Part shown: one piece after another, positions 1 through 6,188 of the stretch | How the letters are laid out: the number at the start of each line of letters is the position of its first letter | Numbering within the stretch: position 1 is the stretch's first letter | From: JBBRLA01 sp038231615 | Lineage (GTDB): Bacteria > Myxococcota_A > Polyangia > Palsa-1104 > JAEUJZ01 | Reading direction: 5' to 3' | Assembly: GCA_038231615.1 (NCBI GenBank) | Contig: JBBRLA010000200.1 | Coordinates: 1 to 12,638 of the forward strand | Length of the DNA stretch: 12,638 nucleotides | Translations under genes and position numbers: made by a program | Notes under the pieces: model-generated | Database searches by the model: none | Seen by the model: only the letters and a program-made list of their open reading frames with translations | Told to the model about the DNA's origin: nothing

Positions 1-2
1 CG

Positions 3-221
3 CCGGTGCATTGCTCGTGGATGAATCAGGTAGAGCAGTGGTTCTCGATCCTGCAACGCAAGCGGTTTTCCGTCTCCAACTTCGCCGACCTGAAGGATCT
101 GGAGAGCAAGATTTTGTCCTTCATTAAGGAGTGGAATCAGATCGCGCACCCGTTTCGCTGGTCGCGCAAATCCTTCGACAAGGTACTAGCCAAGCGGGAA
201 GTTTCATCGCAGGCGGCATGA
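3..221 (+). CDS. IS630-family transposase, C-terminal fragment cut by the window edge
   Basis: This is the last ~72 codons of a DDE transposase of the IS630/Tc1-mariner superfamily, which cuts and rejoins insertion-sequence ends. The stretch HCSWMNQVEQWFSILQRK is the family's hallmark around the third catalytic acidic residue, the Glu of NQVE. The tail with IKEWNQIAHPFRW and a basic end is also typical. The frame is open to the left edge, so GTG at position 6 is not the true start and the rest lies outside the window. Base composition is clearly lower in GC than the genes to the right, which fits a recently acquired element. Whether the complete element is intact cannot be judged. I found no convincing terminal inverted repeat after the stop codon. 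Confidence 0.85.
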   Translation, partial: PVHCSWMNQVEQWFSILQRKRFSVSNFADLKDLESKILSFIKEWNQIAHPFRWSRKSFDKVLAKREVSSQAA

Positions 222-497
222 GCGTCCGGCCTGGTTACTAAATTGCGGGGTGGTGTACTCAGCGTCTCATCGAAGCTCACATTGTCCAACCCCATGCGGT
301 GAGCCTGCTTGCCGCCTCGGACTTCACCCCGCCGAGCAACGACTCCTTCGGTCTGGCGATGGAGGACCTGTGTGGGCAATGGTGGAAGTTCTGGTAATGT
401 CCGGAGGGTCGCGACACGAGGTAGCCTTGCGGGCCTCGGGGCAGTAGACGGGAGAGATCTGTTCGGTCGGGATTTGTCGTAGGCGTCTTGGCGCCCC
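222..497. other. Gene-poor stretch between the IS630 fragment and polX
   Basis: About 275 bases with no recognisable gene. One plus-strand frame is open from 242 to 397 and ends with a peptide containing ASDFTPPSNDSFGLAMEDL and then CGQWWKFW. Its second half has G/C-rich third codon positions and looks protein-like, but the only normal start is GTG at 299, giving 32 residues, and I do not recognise the family. It may be a gene scrap or a small peptide. On the minus strand just past the polX stop there is only a weak GGCG/CGCC hairpin without a U-run, so no convincing terminator for polX is visible. Confidence 0.4.
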
Positions 498-2222
498 TCA
501 GCCGCTGGCCCGATTGCCCGGCCGCACTGCCTGTAGGAACGCGTCCACCGGGAGCGCATTGAGTACCTCCCCTCTGCGCACCCAGCCGCGTCGGGCCGTG
601 GCTACGCCATAGGGCAGGTTCTGCAGGTCCGCCACCGAGTGAGCATCCGTCGAAATCACGAACCTGATGCCGCGCTTGCGGGCCTCGCGCAGCCAGCGCG
701 GCTCCATATCCAGGCGATGGGGGTCGCCGTTGATCTCGATGGCCGCCCGCGATGTCGCGATGGCGTCCAGGACCTCCTCCACGCGGCAGGCGAAGGGCGG
801 ACGCTGCTGCAGAAGGCGGCCCAGCGCATGGCCCCAGATCTTGAAAAGCGGGTGCCTCATGGCGGTCACCAGGCGCCGCGTCATGGTCTCCTCATCCATC
901 TTCATCCGCGAGTGGATGCTGGCGATGACCACGTCCATCTGTTCCAGGATCTCATCCGGGTAGTCAAGCGCCCCATCGACCAGGATGTCGGACTCCGTAC
1001 CCCGCAAGAGCTTCACCTTGACCTTCTCTTGCACTCGAGCGATCTCGTCCCACTGAGCCTTGAGCCGGTCAGGCTTGACCCCGCTGGCATAGAAGGCGGC
1101 CTGCGAGTGATCGGTCAGCGTCAAGTACCTCATCCCCAGCGCGTCAGCCGCCAGGGCCATCTCCTCGATGCTGTTCTTACCGTCGGAGTAGGTGGTGTGG
1201 CAGTGGACCATCCCCTGGATATCCCCCAGCGCGATCAGATCCCGGGGCAGCGTCCCGTCCCGGGCGGCCTCGACCTCACCCTGGTCTTCCCGCAGCTCCG
1301 GCGGGATGTAGGCCAGGCCCAGTTGGCGATAGAGCTCCTCCTCCGTCTCGGCGGGCAGCACCGTCAACCCCCGCTCCCGCGCATGGTCGCGCAGGCGCAA
1401 AAGGTGCGCCGAGGATCCGGTCATGCCATGCAGCGCAGTGGCGAACGCCGGCAGGCCCACCACCCACAGGTCCACCGAGACGCCGCTGCTCAGGCGCATC
1501 AGCCAGCCCTCGGCCTCCCGACGGACCACATGGGAGCACGATGGGAATCGCTGTAGATGGTCGATAAGCTCCGGTAGCTCTGGCAGCTCCGACCTCCCCT
1601 GTTCGCCCCGCATGGCGACCACGATGTCGATGTCGCCGATGGTCTCCTGACCGCGCCGCAACGAGCCGGCGATCTCAGCGCGCAGCACCAGCGGCGAGGC
1701 GCGCAGGTGCTGTATGAGCTGATCCCCGATGGGCAGGGCCTGAGATAGCAGCAGCCGCTCATCGCGGTCCTCGAACCGGGTGATGCCATCAAGGATCTTG
1801 CGCTCGGTCTTTTCGCCAAAGCCCTTGACCGCGCGCACCCTGCCCTCCTGGCAGGCGAGCTTGAGGTCGGCGACACCTTGGATGCCCAATGCCTTGTGCA
1901 GCGCCGCGATCTTCTTGGGGCCCAGGTCCGGCACCTGCATGAGGTCCGGGAAGCCGGCGGGCAGCTCCCGCCGCATCTCCTCCAGCGCCGCGCAGCGACC
2001 TGTCAGGTGCAACTCGGCGATCCGGGCGGCCAGGGCCGCGCCGATGCCGCGCACCTGGGTCAGCCGGCCCTCATCCACCAGCACCCCCAGATCGTCTTCC
2101 AGATCGTCGATGGCCTGCGCCCCGGTCTCAAAGGCGCGGATTTTGAACGGGTTCTCTCCCTTGATTTGCATCATCGTGCCCATTTCACGCAGGGCGCCGG
2201 CGATGGCTGCCTTGTCCATCAT
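498..2222 (-). CDS. polX: DNA polymerase/3'-5' exonuclease PolX (X-family polymerase with PHP domain)
   Basis: Bacterial PolX fills short gaps during base-excision and break repair and trims 3' ends with its PHP nuclease, acting in the cytoplasm. Order of domains (574 aa from ATG 2222): N-terminal helical DNA-binding domain, helix-hairpin-helix elements near residues 55-65 and 95-140, nucleotidyltransferase palm, then PHP. The palm shows AGSLRRGQETIGDIDIVV with Asp197 and Asp199, and the third Asp in VDLWVV (251). The PHP domain has HCHTTYSDG (340-348), LTDHS, GTESD, ASIHSRM, WGHALGRL and STDAHS, so all expected metal ligands appear present. Length is normal for the family. An upstream in-frame start at 2279 would add 19 unconserved residues inside polA, so I chose ATG 2222, preceded by a strong GGGGGGAGG at about nine bases. 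Only one base separates it from the polA stop, indicating one operon and coupled translation. Confidence 0.95.
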   Translation of the reverse strand: MMDKAAIAGALREMGTMMQIKGENPFKIRAFETGAQAIDDLEDDLGVLVDEGRLTQVRGIGAALAARIAELHLTGRCAALEEMRRELPAGFPDLMQVPDLGPKKIAALHKALGIQGVADLKLACQEGRVRAVKGFGEKTERKILDGITRFEDRDERLLLSQALPIGDQLIQHLRASPLVLRAEIAGSLRRGQETIGDIDIVVAMRGEQGRSELPELPELIDHLQRFPSCSHVVRREAEGWLMRLSSGVSVDLWVVGLPAFATALHGMTGSSAHLLRLRDHARERGLTVLPAETEEELYRQLGLAYIPPELREDQGEVEAARDGTLPRDLIALGDIQGMVHCHTTYSDGKNSIEEMALAADALGMRYLTLTDHSQAAFYASGVKPDRLKAQWDEIARVQEKVKVKLLRGTESDILVDGALDYPDEILEQMDVVIASIHSRMKMDEETMTRRLVTAMRHPLFKIWGHALGRLLQQRPPFACRVEEVLDAIATSRAAIEINGDPHRLDMEPRWLREARKRGIRFVISTDAHSVADLQNLPYGVATARRGWVRRGEVLNALPVDAFLQAVRPGNRASG

Positions 2223-2223
2223 G

Positions 2224-4866
2224 TCAGTGCGCCTCCCCCCAGCTCTGGCCGACGCCGATGCCGACGACCAGGGGCACATCCAGCGGGTAAGGCCGCTCCA
2301 TCACCCCCTGGATGAGGTCGCGCGCCGCCTCCACCTCCTCCATGGGGGTCTCGAAGACCAGCTCGTCGTGGACCTGGAGCAACATGCGCGTGCGCGGCGC
2401 CTGTTGCGGCAGCCGCTCGGCGATGAGCAGCATGGCCAGCTTGCACAGGTCCGCGGCGCTGCCCTGGATGGGGGTGTTGGCCGCGATGCGCTGGCCAGCC
2501 TGGCGGTCCATCTCGCTACGGCTCGACAGCTCGGGGATGTAGCGCCGCCGTCCCAGAAGGGTCGTCACGTAGCCGCACGCCAGCGCCTCGGAGATGGTGC
2601 GGTCCAGCCAGGCGCGCACGCCGGCGTAGTGCCGGAAGTAGCTGTCGATGTAGGTCTGCGCCTCCTTGCGCGGGATGCCCAGGATCTGCCCCAGCGCCGT
2701 GGCGCCCTGCCCGTAGATGGTCGCGAAGTTGACGGTCTTGCCGGCACTGCGCTGCTCCGGCGTGACCGCCTCAGGGGCCACGCCGAAGAGTTCGGCGGCG
2801 GTGCGGCGGTGGACATCCAGCTTGTCGCGGAAGGCTTCCACCAGGCGCTCATCCCGGGAGAAGTGGGCCAGCACGCGCAGCTCGATCTGGCTCCAGTCGG
2901 CCGAGATCAGCGCGTGTCCCGGCGGGGCGATGAAGGCCCGGCGGATGCGCTTGCCCTGCGGGGTGCGGACCGGGGTGCGCTGCAAGTCGGGATCGGTGCT
3001 GACGAGGCGCCCCGACACGCTCACTGTTTGCTGAAAGCTGGCGTGGATGCGCCCCGTCTCGGGCGAGATGGCCTCGCGCAGCACATCGGTGTAGGTGTTG
3101 ATCAGCTTGGCCAGCTCGCGTTGCAGAAGGATGTGCCTGGCGATGGCGTGGCGCGGCGCCAGGCGCTCCAGCACATCGGCGTCGGTGGAGTAGCCGGTCT
3201 TGGTCTTCTTGATGACCGGCAGCTTCAGCTCCTCGAACAGCACGTCGGCCAGCTGCTTCTGAGAGCCGATGTTGAACTCGCGGCCCGCGAGCGCATAGAT
3301 GGTGCTCTCGATCTCGGCCTTGCGCGCGGCGAACTCCGCGCCCATGCGCATAAGGTCGTCGCGGTCCACCAGGATGCCGGCCAGCTCCATGCGCGCCAGC
3401 ACCGGGGCCAGGGGAAGCTCATACTTCTCGAAGTGAGCAGCCTGGCCCTCCTTCATCAGCCGCGCCTCCAGCACCGGTCCCAGGCGCACGATCACATCGG
3501 CCAGATGGGCCCCATGGCGGGCCGCCTCGGCCACCGGCACCTCGGACAGCGAGCGCTGCTTCTGGCCGCTGCCGATGAGCGCCTTCAGGGGCTGCACCGA
3601 GCATTGCAAGTACTCCTTGGCCACCTGATCCAGCTGGTGGGGCACGCACTTGGTAGGCTCGATGAGGAAAGAGGCCAGCCTGGTGTCCAGGTCGGCGCCG
3701 CGCAGGGTGATGCCGTGGCGCAGGCACAGCATGTGCAGCGGCTTGACGTCATGCGCGGTCTTCTTGTGCTGAGGGTCCTCCAGCCACGCTCGGGCCCCGT
3801 CGAGTGCAGCGACCGGCAGATACATCGCCTGGCCGGGCGTCGCCGCTAGCGCCAGCCCCACCAGGGTGCCTGCGGCGACCTGATCGGGGGGGTCCCACAG
3901 GGGAACCACCGCGACCGGAGCGCCCGGCGGCAACGCAGCCAGCGCCGCCTCGGCCGCCGCCCCATCGCTGTAGATCGCGATGCTCACCTCCTCGCCGGAC
4001 TGTTCGGCTGCGCCTGGGTCCTTGGTGAGCAGGGAGAAGAACTCCAGCTCCTTGTACACCGCGTTCAGGCGCGCAGGATCGGGCGGCAGGAGGCGCAAGT
4101 CTTCGAGCGCCACCGGGAGCGGCACCTGTTGATCGATGGTGGCCAGCTCGCGCCACAGCTTCACCGCCTCCCGGTGTTCGTCCAAGCTGGCGCGCTGGCG
4201 CCCCCCCAACTCGGCGGCGTGCGCGAGGACGCCGTCCAGCGACCCATATTTGGCCAGGAGCGCCGCGGCGCCCTTCTGTCCGATGCCCGGCACCCCGGGG
4301 ATGTTGTCCACGCTGTCGCCCATCAAGGCCAGCAGGTCGGCGATCTGCGCGGGCAAAACGCCCCACTTCTTCTGCACCAGCTCCGGGTCATAGGTGACAT
4401 CGCGCAAGGTGTCCATCATGCGCACCCGGTCGCTGATGAGCTGGGCGAAGTCCTTGTCCCCCGCGACGATGATGACCTCCATGCCGGCCGCGACGGCCTG
4501 CCGGGTGAGGGTACCGATGAGGTCATCGGCCTCGTAGCCGGGGAGACGCAGCGCGCGAAAGTGGTGGGCCTCCACCAGCTGGTCGATCCAGCCCAGCTGT
4601 TCGGCCAGCTCGGTGGGCATCTCGGGCCGCTGGGCCTTGTACGCCGGGAACTTCGCTTCGCGGTGCGTCGGGTCGGGAGCGTCGAAGACCACCGCGCCGC
4701 ACTCCGGCTTGCGCCCGGAGAGCAGCTTGCGGAACATAGTGGCAAACCCGAAGATGGCGTTGGTGTGGAGGCCGCTCTTGGTGGTGAAGTTGGGCGGGAT
4801 GGCAAAGAAGGCGCGAAAGACCAGCCAGCTGCCGTCCACCAGCACCATCCGTTCTATTTTGCTCAT
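2224..4866 (-). CDS. polA: DNA polymerase I with 5' nuclease and degenerate 3'-5' exonuclease domain
   Basis: Pol I removes RNA primers and fills gaps in lagging-strand synthesis and excision repair. The 880 aa length is normal. Residues 1-290 are the 5' nuclease: acidic residues are kept in VLVDGS, GYEADD (112-115), GDKD (136-139) and GDSVDNIPGVPGIG (183-196). Residues about 295-470 correspond to the proofreading domain, but the first exonuclease motif (Asp-x-Glu) is absent and the second reads HDVKPLH without its Asp. The Asp of ADLDTRLASF remains, so proofreading is probably lost, as in Taq polymerase. The polymerase domain is intact: motif A ADWSQIELR (Asp657, Trp where E. coli has Tyr), motif B RSAGKTVNFATIYG (Lys710, Phe714, Tyr718), NTPIQGSAAD and motif C QVHDELVFE (Asp834). 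The ATG at 4866 has no clear ribosome-binding site; see the promoter entry. polX follows directly. Confidence 0.97.
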   Translation of the reverse strand: MSKIERMVLVDGSWLVFRAFFAIPPNFTTKSGLHTNAIFGFATMFRKLLSGRKPECGAVVFDAPDPTHREAKFPAYKAQRPEMPTELAEQLGWIDQLVEAHHFRALRLPGYEADDLIGTLTRQAVAAGMEVIIVAGDKDFAQLISDRVRMMDTLRDVTYDPELVQKKWGVLPAQIADLLALMGDSVDNIPGVPGIGQKGAAALLAKYGSLDGVLAHAAELGGRQRASLDEHREAVKLWRELATIDQQVPLPVALEDLRLLPPDPARLNAVYKELEFFSLLTKDPGAAEQSGEEVSIAIYSDGAAAEAALAALPPGAPVAVVPLWDPPDQVAAGTLVGLALAATPGQAMYLPVAALDGARAWLEDPQHKKTAHDVKPLHMLCLRHGITLRGADLDTRLASFLIEPTKCVPHQLDQVAKEYLQCSVQPLKALIGSGQKQRSLSEVPVAEAARHGAHLADVIVRLGPVLEARLMKEGQAAHFEKYELPLAPVLARMELAGILVDRDDLMRMGAEFAARKAEIESTIYALAGREFNIGSQKQLADVLFEELKLPVIKKTKTGYSTDADVLERLAPRHAIARHILLQRELAKLINTYTDVLREAISPETGRIHASFQQTVSVSGRLVSTDPDLQRTPVRTPQGKRIRRAFIAPPGHALISADWSQIELRVLAHFSRDERLVEAFRDKLDVHRRTAAELFGVAPEAVTPEQRSAGKTVNFATIYGQGATALGQILGIPRKEAQTYIDSYFRHYAGVRAWLDRTISEALACGYVTTLLGRRRYIPELSSRSEMDRQAGQRIAANTPIQGSAADLCKLAMLLIAERLPQQAPRTRMLLQVHDELVFETPMEEVEAARDLIQGVMERPYPLDVPLVVGIGVGQSWGEAH

Positions 4867-4873
4867 GCAGCTG

Positions 4874-4902
4874 GTTATAGCTCGTTCTGCAGGGAACTGG
4901 AA
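4874..4902 (-). promoter_or_regulatory. Candidate polA promoter, possibly giving a leaderless mRNA
   Basis: Read on the minus strand, TTCCAG (4902-4897), a 17-base spacer and TATAAC (4879-4874) form a plausible sigma-70-type promoter. The -35 matches only 3 of 6 consensus bases and the -10 matches 5 of 6. Only seven bases separate the -10 from the polA ATG, so transcription would begin at or one base before the start codon. The lack of a Shine-Dalgarno sequence before that ATG agrees with leaderless translation. The element lies in the 63-base gap between the DUF488-like gene and polA. This is inference from sequence alone. Confidence 0.45.
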
Positions 4903-4929
4903 CGCGGATGTCTGTAAGGGGGCCCGGCT

Positions 4930-5244
4930 TCAAGGCTCGTCCAGGACGAGGTCGCGCAGCAGCGTTCGATGGCAGCGGGCCGGATCGGTACACGCGGACG
5001 AGCAAAGCAGGGTCATCGTCTCGCCGCGCTCCACGCGCTCCCGCAGCCCCCGGAGCAGATAGTGCTGGGCCTTCATCTCGGCGAGATAACGCTGACGGTA
5101 AGCGTCCCACGGCAGGGCCTCGCCGCGCTTGCCGTACATAAGTGCACGCAGGGGGGCCGAAGGGCCAAGCGCGGGCCACCACTCGGCCCAGGGCTCATCT
5201 GACCTTTTGACGCCGCGAGGCGTCCTGCCTTGTGTGACCCGCAT
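4930..5244 (-). CDS. DUF488-like small protein
   Basis: A protein of about 104 aa from ATG 5244. Its C-terminal part carries the DUF488-type signature: a hydrophobic strand and Cys in MTLLCSSAC, followed by DPARCHRTLLRDLV. The middle has RGVKRSDEPWAEWWPALGPS and then KRGEALPWDAYRQRYLAEM, the charged aromatic layout usual for the family. DUF488 proteins are small and cytoplasmic, with conserved Cys and His-Arg residues; their biochemical role is unsettled and none is claimed here. The frame is open up to 5418, so ATG 5304 is an alternative start. The extra N-terminal residues have no family character and overlap an IS91 remnant, so I prefer 5244. The gene lies 63 bases upstream of polA on the same strand and may be co-transcribed with it. 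Confidence 0.6.
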   Translation of the reverse strand: MRVTQGRTPRGVKRSDEPWAEWWPALGPSAPLRALMYGKRGEALPWDAYRQRYLAEMKAQHYLLRGLRERVERGETMTLLCSSACTDPARCHRTLLRDLVLDEP

Positions 5245-5299
5245 CAGGATCGCCAGCACGGACGAGACCAGCTCGCGTCGCCGCAGCACCACGAATCGG

Positions 5300-5389
5300 C
5301 ACATGGGCGGGTAGGCTCGGCTCCTGCACCCAAGCCAGGAACTCCTGCAAGTGCCTCGCGAGCACCTGGTGGATGACCTGACTTTCGGG
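5300..5389 (-). pseudogene. IS91-type transposase N-terminal remnant
   Basis: The minus-strand peptide PESQVIHQVLARHLQEFLAW followed by VQEPSLPAHV resembles the start of IS91-family transposases, where a PExTVLHQVVREHLETFLA-like helix precedes the zinc-binding CGxLxxGF segment. The zinc-binding Cys residues and the rest of the transposase are not found in any minus-strand frame to the left, where the DUF488-like gene follows. This is therefore a short decayed scrap. The assignment rests on about 30 residues recognised from memory of the family and needs a profile search. Its far end overlaps the PAS remnant on the opposite strand, which marks a recombination junction near 5377-5389. Confidence 0.5.
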
Positions 5390-5475
5390 CTGACGCGGGG
5401 AGCGATACGTACCTGCACGCGACCATGACCACTCGGGAGGGCATACTGGGACAGCCGATCTTCGAGGTCTTTCCG
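5377..5475 (+). pseudogene. PAS sensor domain remnant
   Basis: After a stop codon at 5374, the plus strand reads PDFRADAGSDTYLHATMTTR and then EGILGQPIFEVFP. This matches the opening of PAS domains in many proteobacterial and cyanobacterial hybrid histidine kinases, whose usual form is PDFRIVAVSDAYLRATMTxR followed by ExILGRxLFEVFPDNPDDP. The homology stops right after FEVFP. The expected DNPDDP is replaced by RTRIPEGEWM and a low-complexity Gly/Pro/Thr tail running to a stop at 5604. There is no start codon before the conserved part and no kinase domain nearby, so it is a fragment of a sensor kinase gene, not a working protein. Confidence 0.6.
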
Positions 5476-5679
5476 CGCACCCGCATCCCCGAGGGGGAGT
5501 GGATGCCAGCGGGGCAGCGGACACCAGGGCCGGAGGCGACGCCGGGAGGCGGGGCGACGCAGCAGGTCAGTGGAGCGGCAACGGAAAGGGCAGCTCGACC
5601 ATGAGGCAGGAGCTGGCAGGAGGACCCGGGCTGCGTCCCGCCCCGCCCGTGCCGCCCCGCGGTGACAGGTCCGCTCAGG

Positions 5680-5729
5680 AAAAAAAGATCCCCCTCCCGA
5701 CCTGTAGCGCAGTGGCCAGAAGGGGGATC
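5680..5729 (-). terminator. Rho-independent terminator, minus strand
   Basis: A perfect 9-base inverted repeat, GATCCCCCT (5687-5695) with AGGGGGATC (5721-5729), has a 25-base loop. Read on the minus strand it is followed directly by seven T residues (5686-5680), the standard intrinsic terminator layout. On the plus strand there is no T-run, so direction is clear. The 3' side also lies next to a second possible pairing, AGCGCAG (5706-5712) with CTGCGCT (5729-5735), which competes with the main stem. The nearest minus-strand frame that it could end is the small one at 5866-6093. Confidence 0.65.
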
Positions 5730-5768
5730 TGCGCTCCCTATAGCGCTAGTTGAGCGGCGGCCTCAGTG

Positions 5769-5805
5769 CGAACGAACCCTACGCCCGCTAAGCGGGTTCA
5801 GTTCG
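5769..5805. repeat. Bulged inverted repeat (stem-loop) of unknown role
   Basis: CGAACGAACCC (5769-5779) pairs with GGGTTCAGTTCG (5794-5805), giving 11 base pairs with one unpaired base and a 14-base loop. A smaller CCCGC/GCGGG stem inside offers an alternative fold. No T-run follows on either strand, so it is not a standard terminator. A recombination site, an RNA structure or an old element end are all possible; nothing visible decides between them. Confidence 0.5.
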
Positions 5806-5806
5806 T

Positions 5807-5855
5807 CCCATTCATTCAGTGTCCCTATTCAGCAAGTGCCCCCATTCATCCAGTC
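5807..5855. repeat. Three degenerate 16-17 base direct repeats
   Basis: The units are CCCATTCATTCAGTGT (5807-5822), CCCTATTCAGCAAGTG (5823-5838) and CCCCCATTCATCCAGTC (5839-5855). They share the plan CCC-ATTCA-CAGT with several mismatches and sit back to back. There are too few copies and no conserved spacers, so they are not a CRISPR array. They could be protein-binding iterons or decayed tandem repeats. Confidence 0.4.
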
Positions 5856-5865
5856 AAAAGCCCCC

Positions 5866-6093
5866 TCACCCCGCAGGCCCCCACCCCGCGCCGGCCTGTC
5901 GCTGCGAGCCGGGCCACCCCGGCACGCCGGCACGCCGCTGCTCGGCCAGGTACGCCGCCACGTTGCGCTCCCGATAATACGCCTCGATCTGCATGCTGCG
6001 ATACAGGACCGGCGTCGCGGCCTCGTGTTCCTGGGTGTTCGCGGCGAAACAGGTCTTGCCGGGTCTTGCCGGGACTTTGACAGCCCCCCACAT
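5866..6093 (-). CDS. Small hypothetical protein or gene fragment
   Basis: A 75-codon frame from ATG 6093; the frame is open further up to 6174. I do not recognise a family. The central part, with TPVLYRSMQIEAYYRERNVA and AAYLAEQRRAGVPG, is helical and charged, and almost every third codon position is G or C there. That bias, in this GC-rich genome, favours real or formerly real coding on this strand. The last 15 residues are Gly/Pro-rich. There is no good ribosome-binding site, and the first 20 codons are less coding-like and overlap a 10-base tandem repeat. A terminator in the same orientation lies 136 bases downstream. It could be a short gene or the tail of a decayed one. Confidence 0.35.
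   Translation of the reverse strand: MWGAVKVPARPGKTCFAANTQEHEAATPVLYRSMQIEAYYRERNVAAYLAEQRRAGVPGWPGSQRQAGAGWGPAG
6052..6071. repeat. Exact 10-base tandem duplication
   Basis: GGTCTTGCCG occurs twice in a row (6052-6061 and 6062-6071), just before the TTGACA of the lipoprotein promoter. It may be a replication-slippage product or a paired binding site upstream of the -35. Confidence 0.6.
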
Positions 6094-6110
6094 GGGGTCT
6101 GTGTTATATT
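6077..6110 (+). promoter_or_regulatory. Candidate promoter of the lipoprotein pair
   Basis: A perfect TTGACA -35 (6077-6082) is followed by an AT-rich TGTTATATT that stands out in GC-rich DNA. If the -10 is TGTTAT (6102-6107) the spacer is 19 bases; with TATATT (6105-6110) it is 22, longer than normal. A CCCC-ACAT-GGGG hairpin lies in the spacer and could bind a regulator that corrects the spacing, as MerR-type activators do at long-spacer promoters. That last point is speculation. The predicted leader before ATG 6189 is about 70 bases. Confidence 0.45.
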
Positions 6111-6188
6111 GCCGGCTGCGAGGCACGCAGCAGGGAGATCGGTCCCGATCCGACTCGGCAGACCTCGTGCACACGCCGCGGAGGGTCC

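Noticed and set aside
639..1556. Plus-strand frame of 305 codons opposite the PHP domain of polX
   Set aside because: Antisense shadow of a well-conserved domain, no family features.
2223..2279. Upstream start at 2279 for polX
   Set aside because: It would add 19 unconserved residues inside polA, whereas ATG 2222 has a strong ribosome-binding site and begins with the usual family N-terminus.
1780..3849. Long plus-strand open frame (689 codons) opposite polX and polA
   Set aside because: It lies antisense to two clearly conserved polymerase genes, has low-complexity Ala/Arg/Leu/Gly/His composition and no recognisable domain. Such mirror frames are expected in GC-rich genes.
4874..5244. tRNA or rRNA genes
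   Set aside because: No cloverleaf with a conserved T-loop, and no rRNA signature, was seen here or elsewhere in the window by eye. A tRNAscan/Infernal run would be needed to exclude them fully.
5807..5855. CRISPR-like reading of the short direct repeats
   Set aside because: Three degenerate units without spacers and no cas genes.
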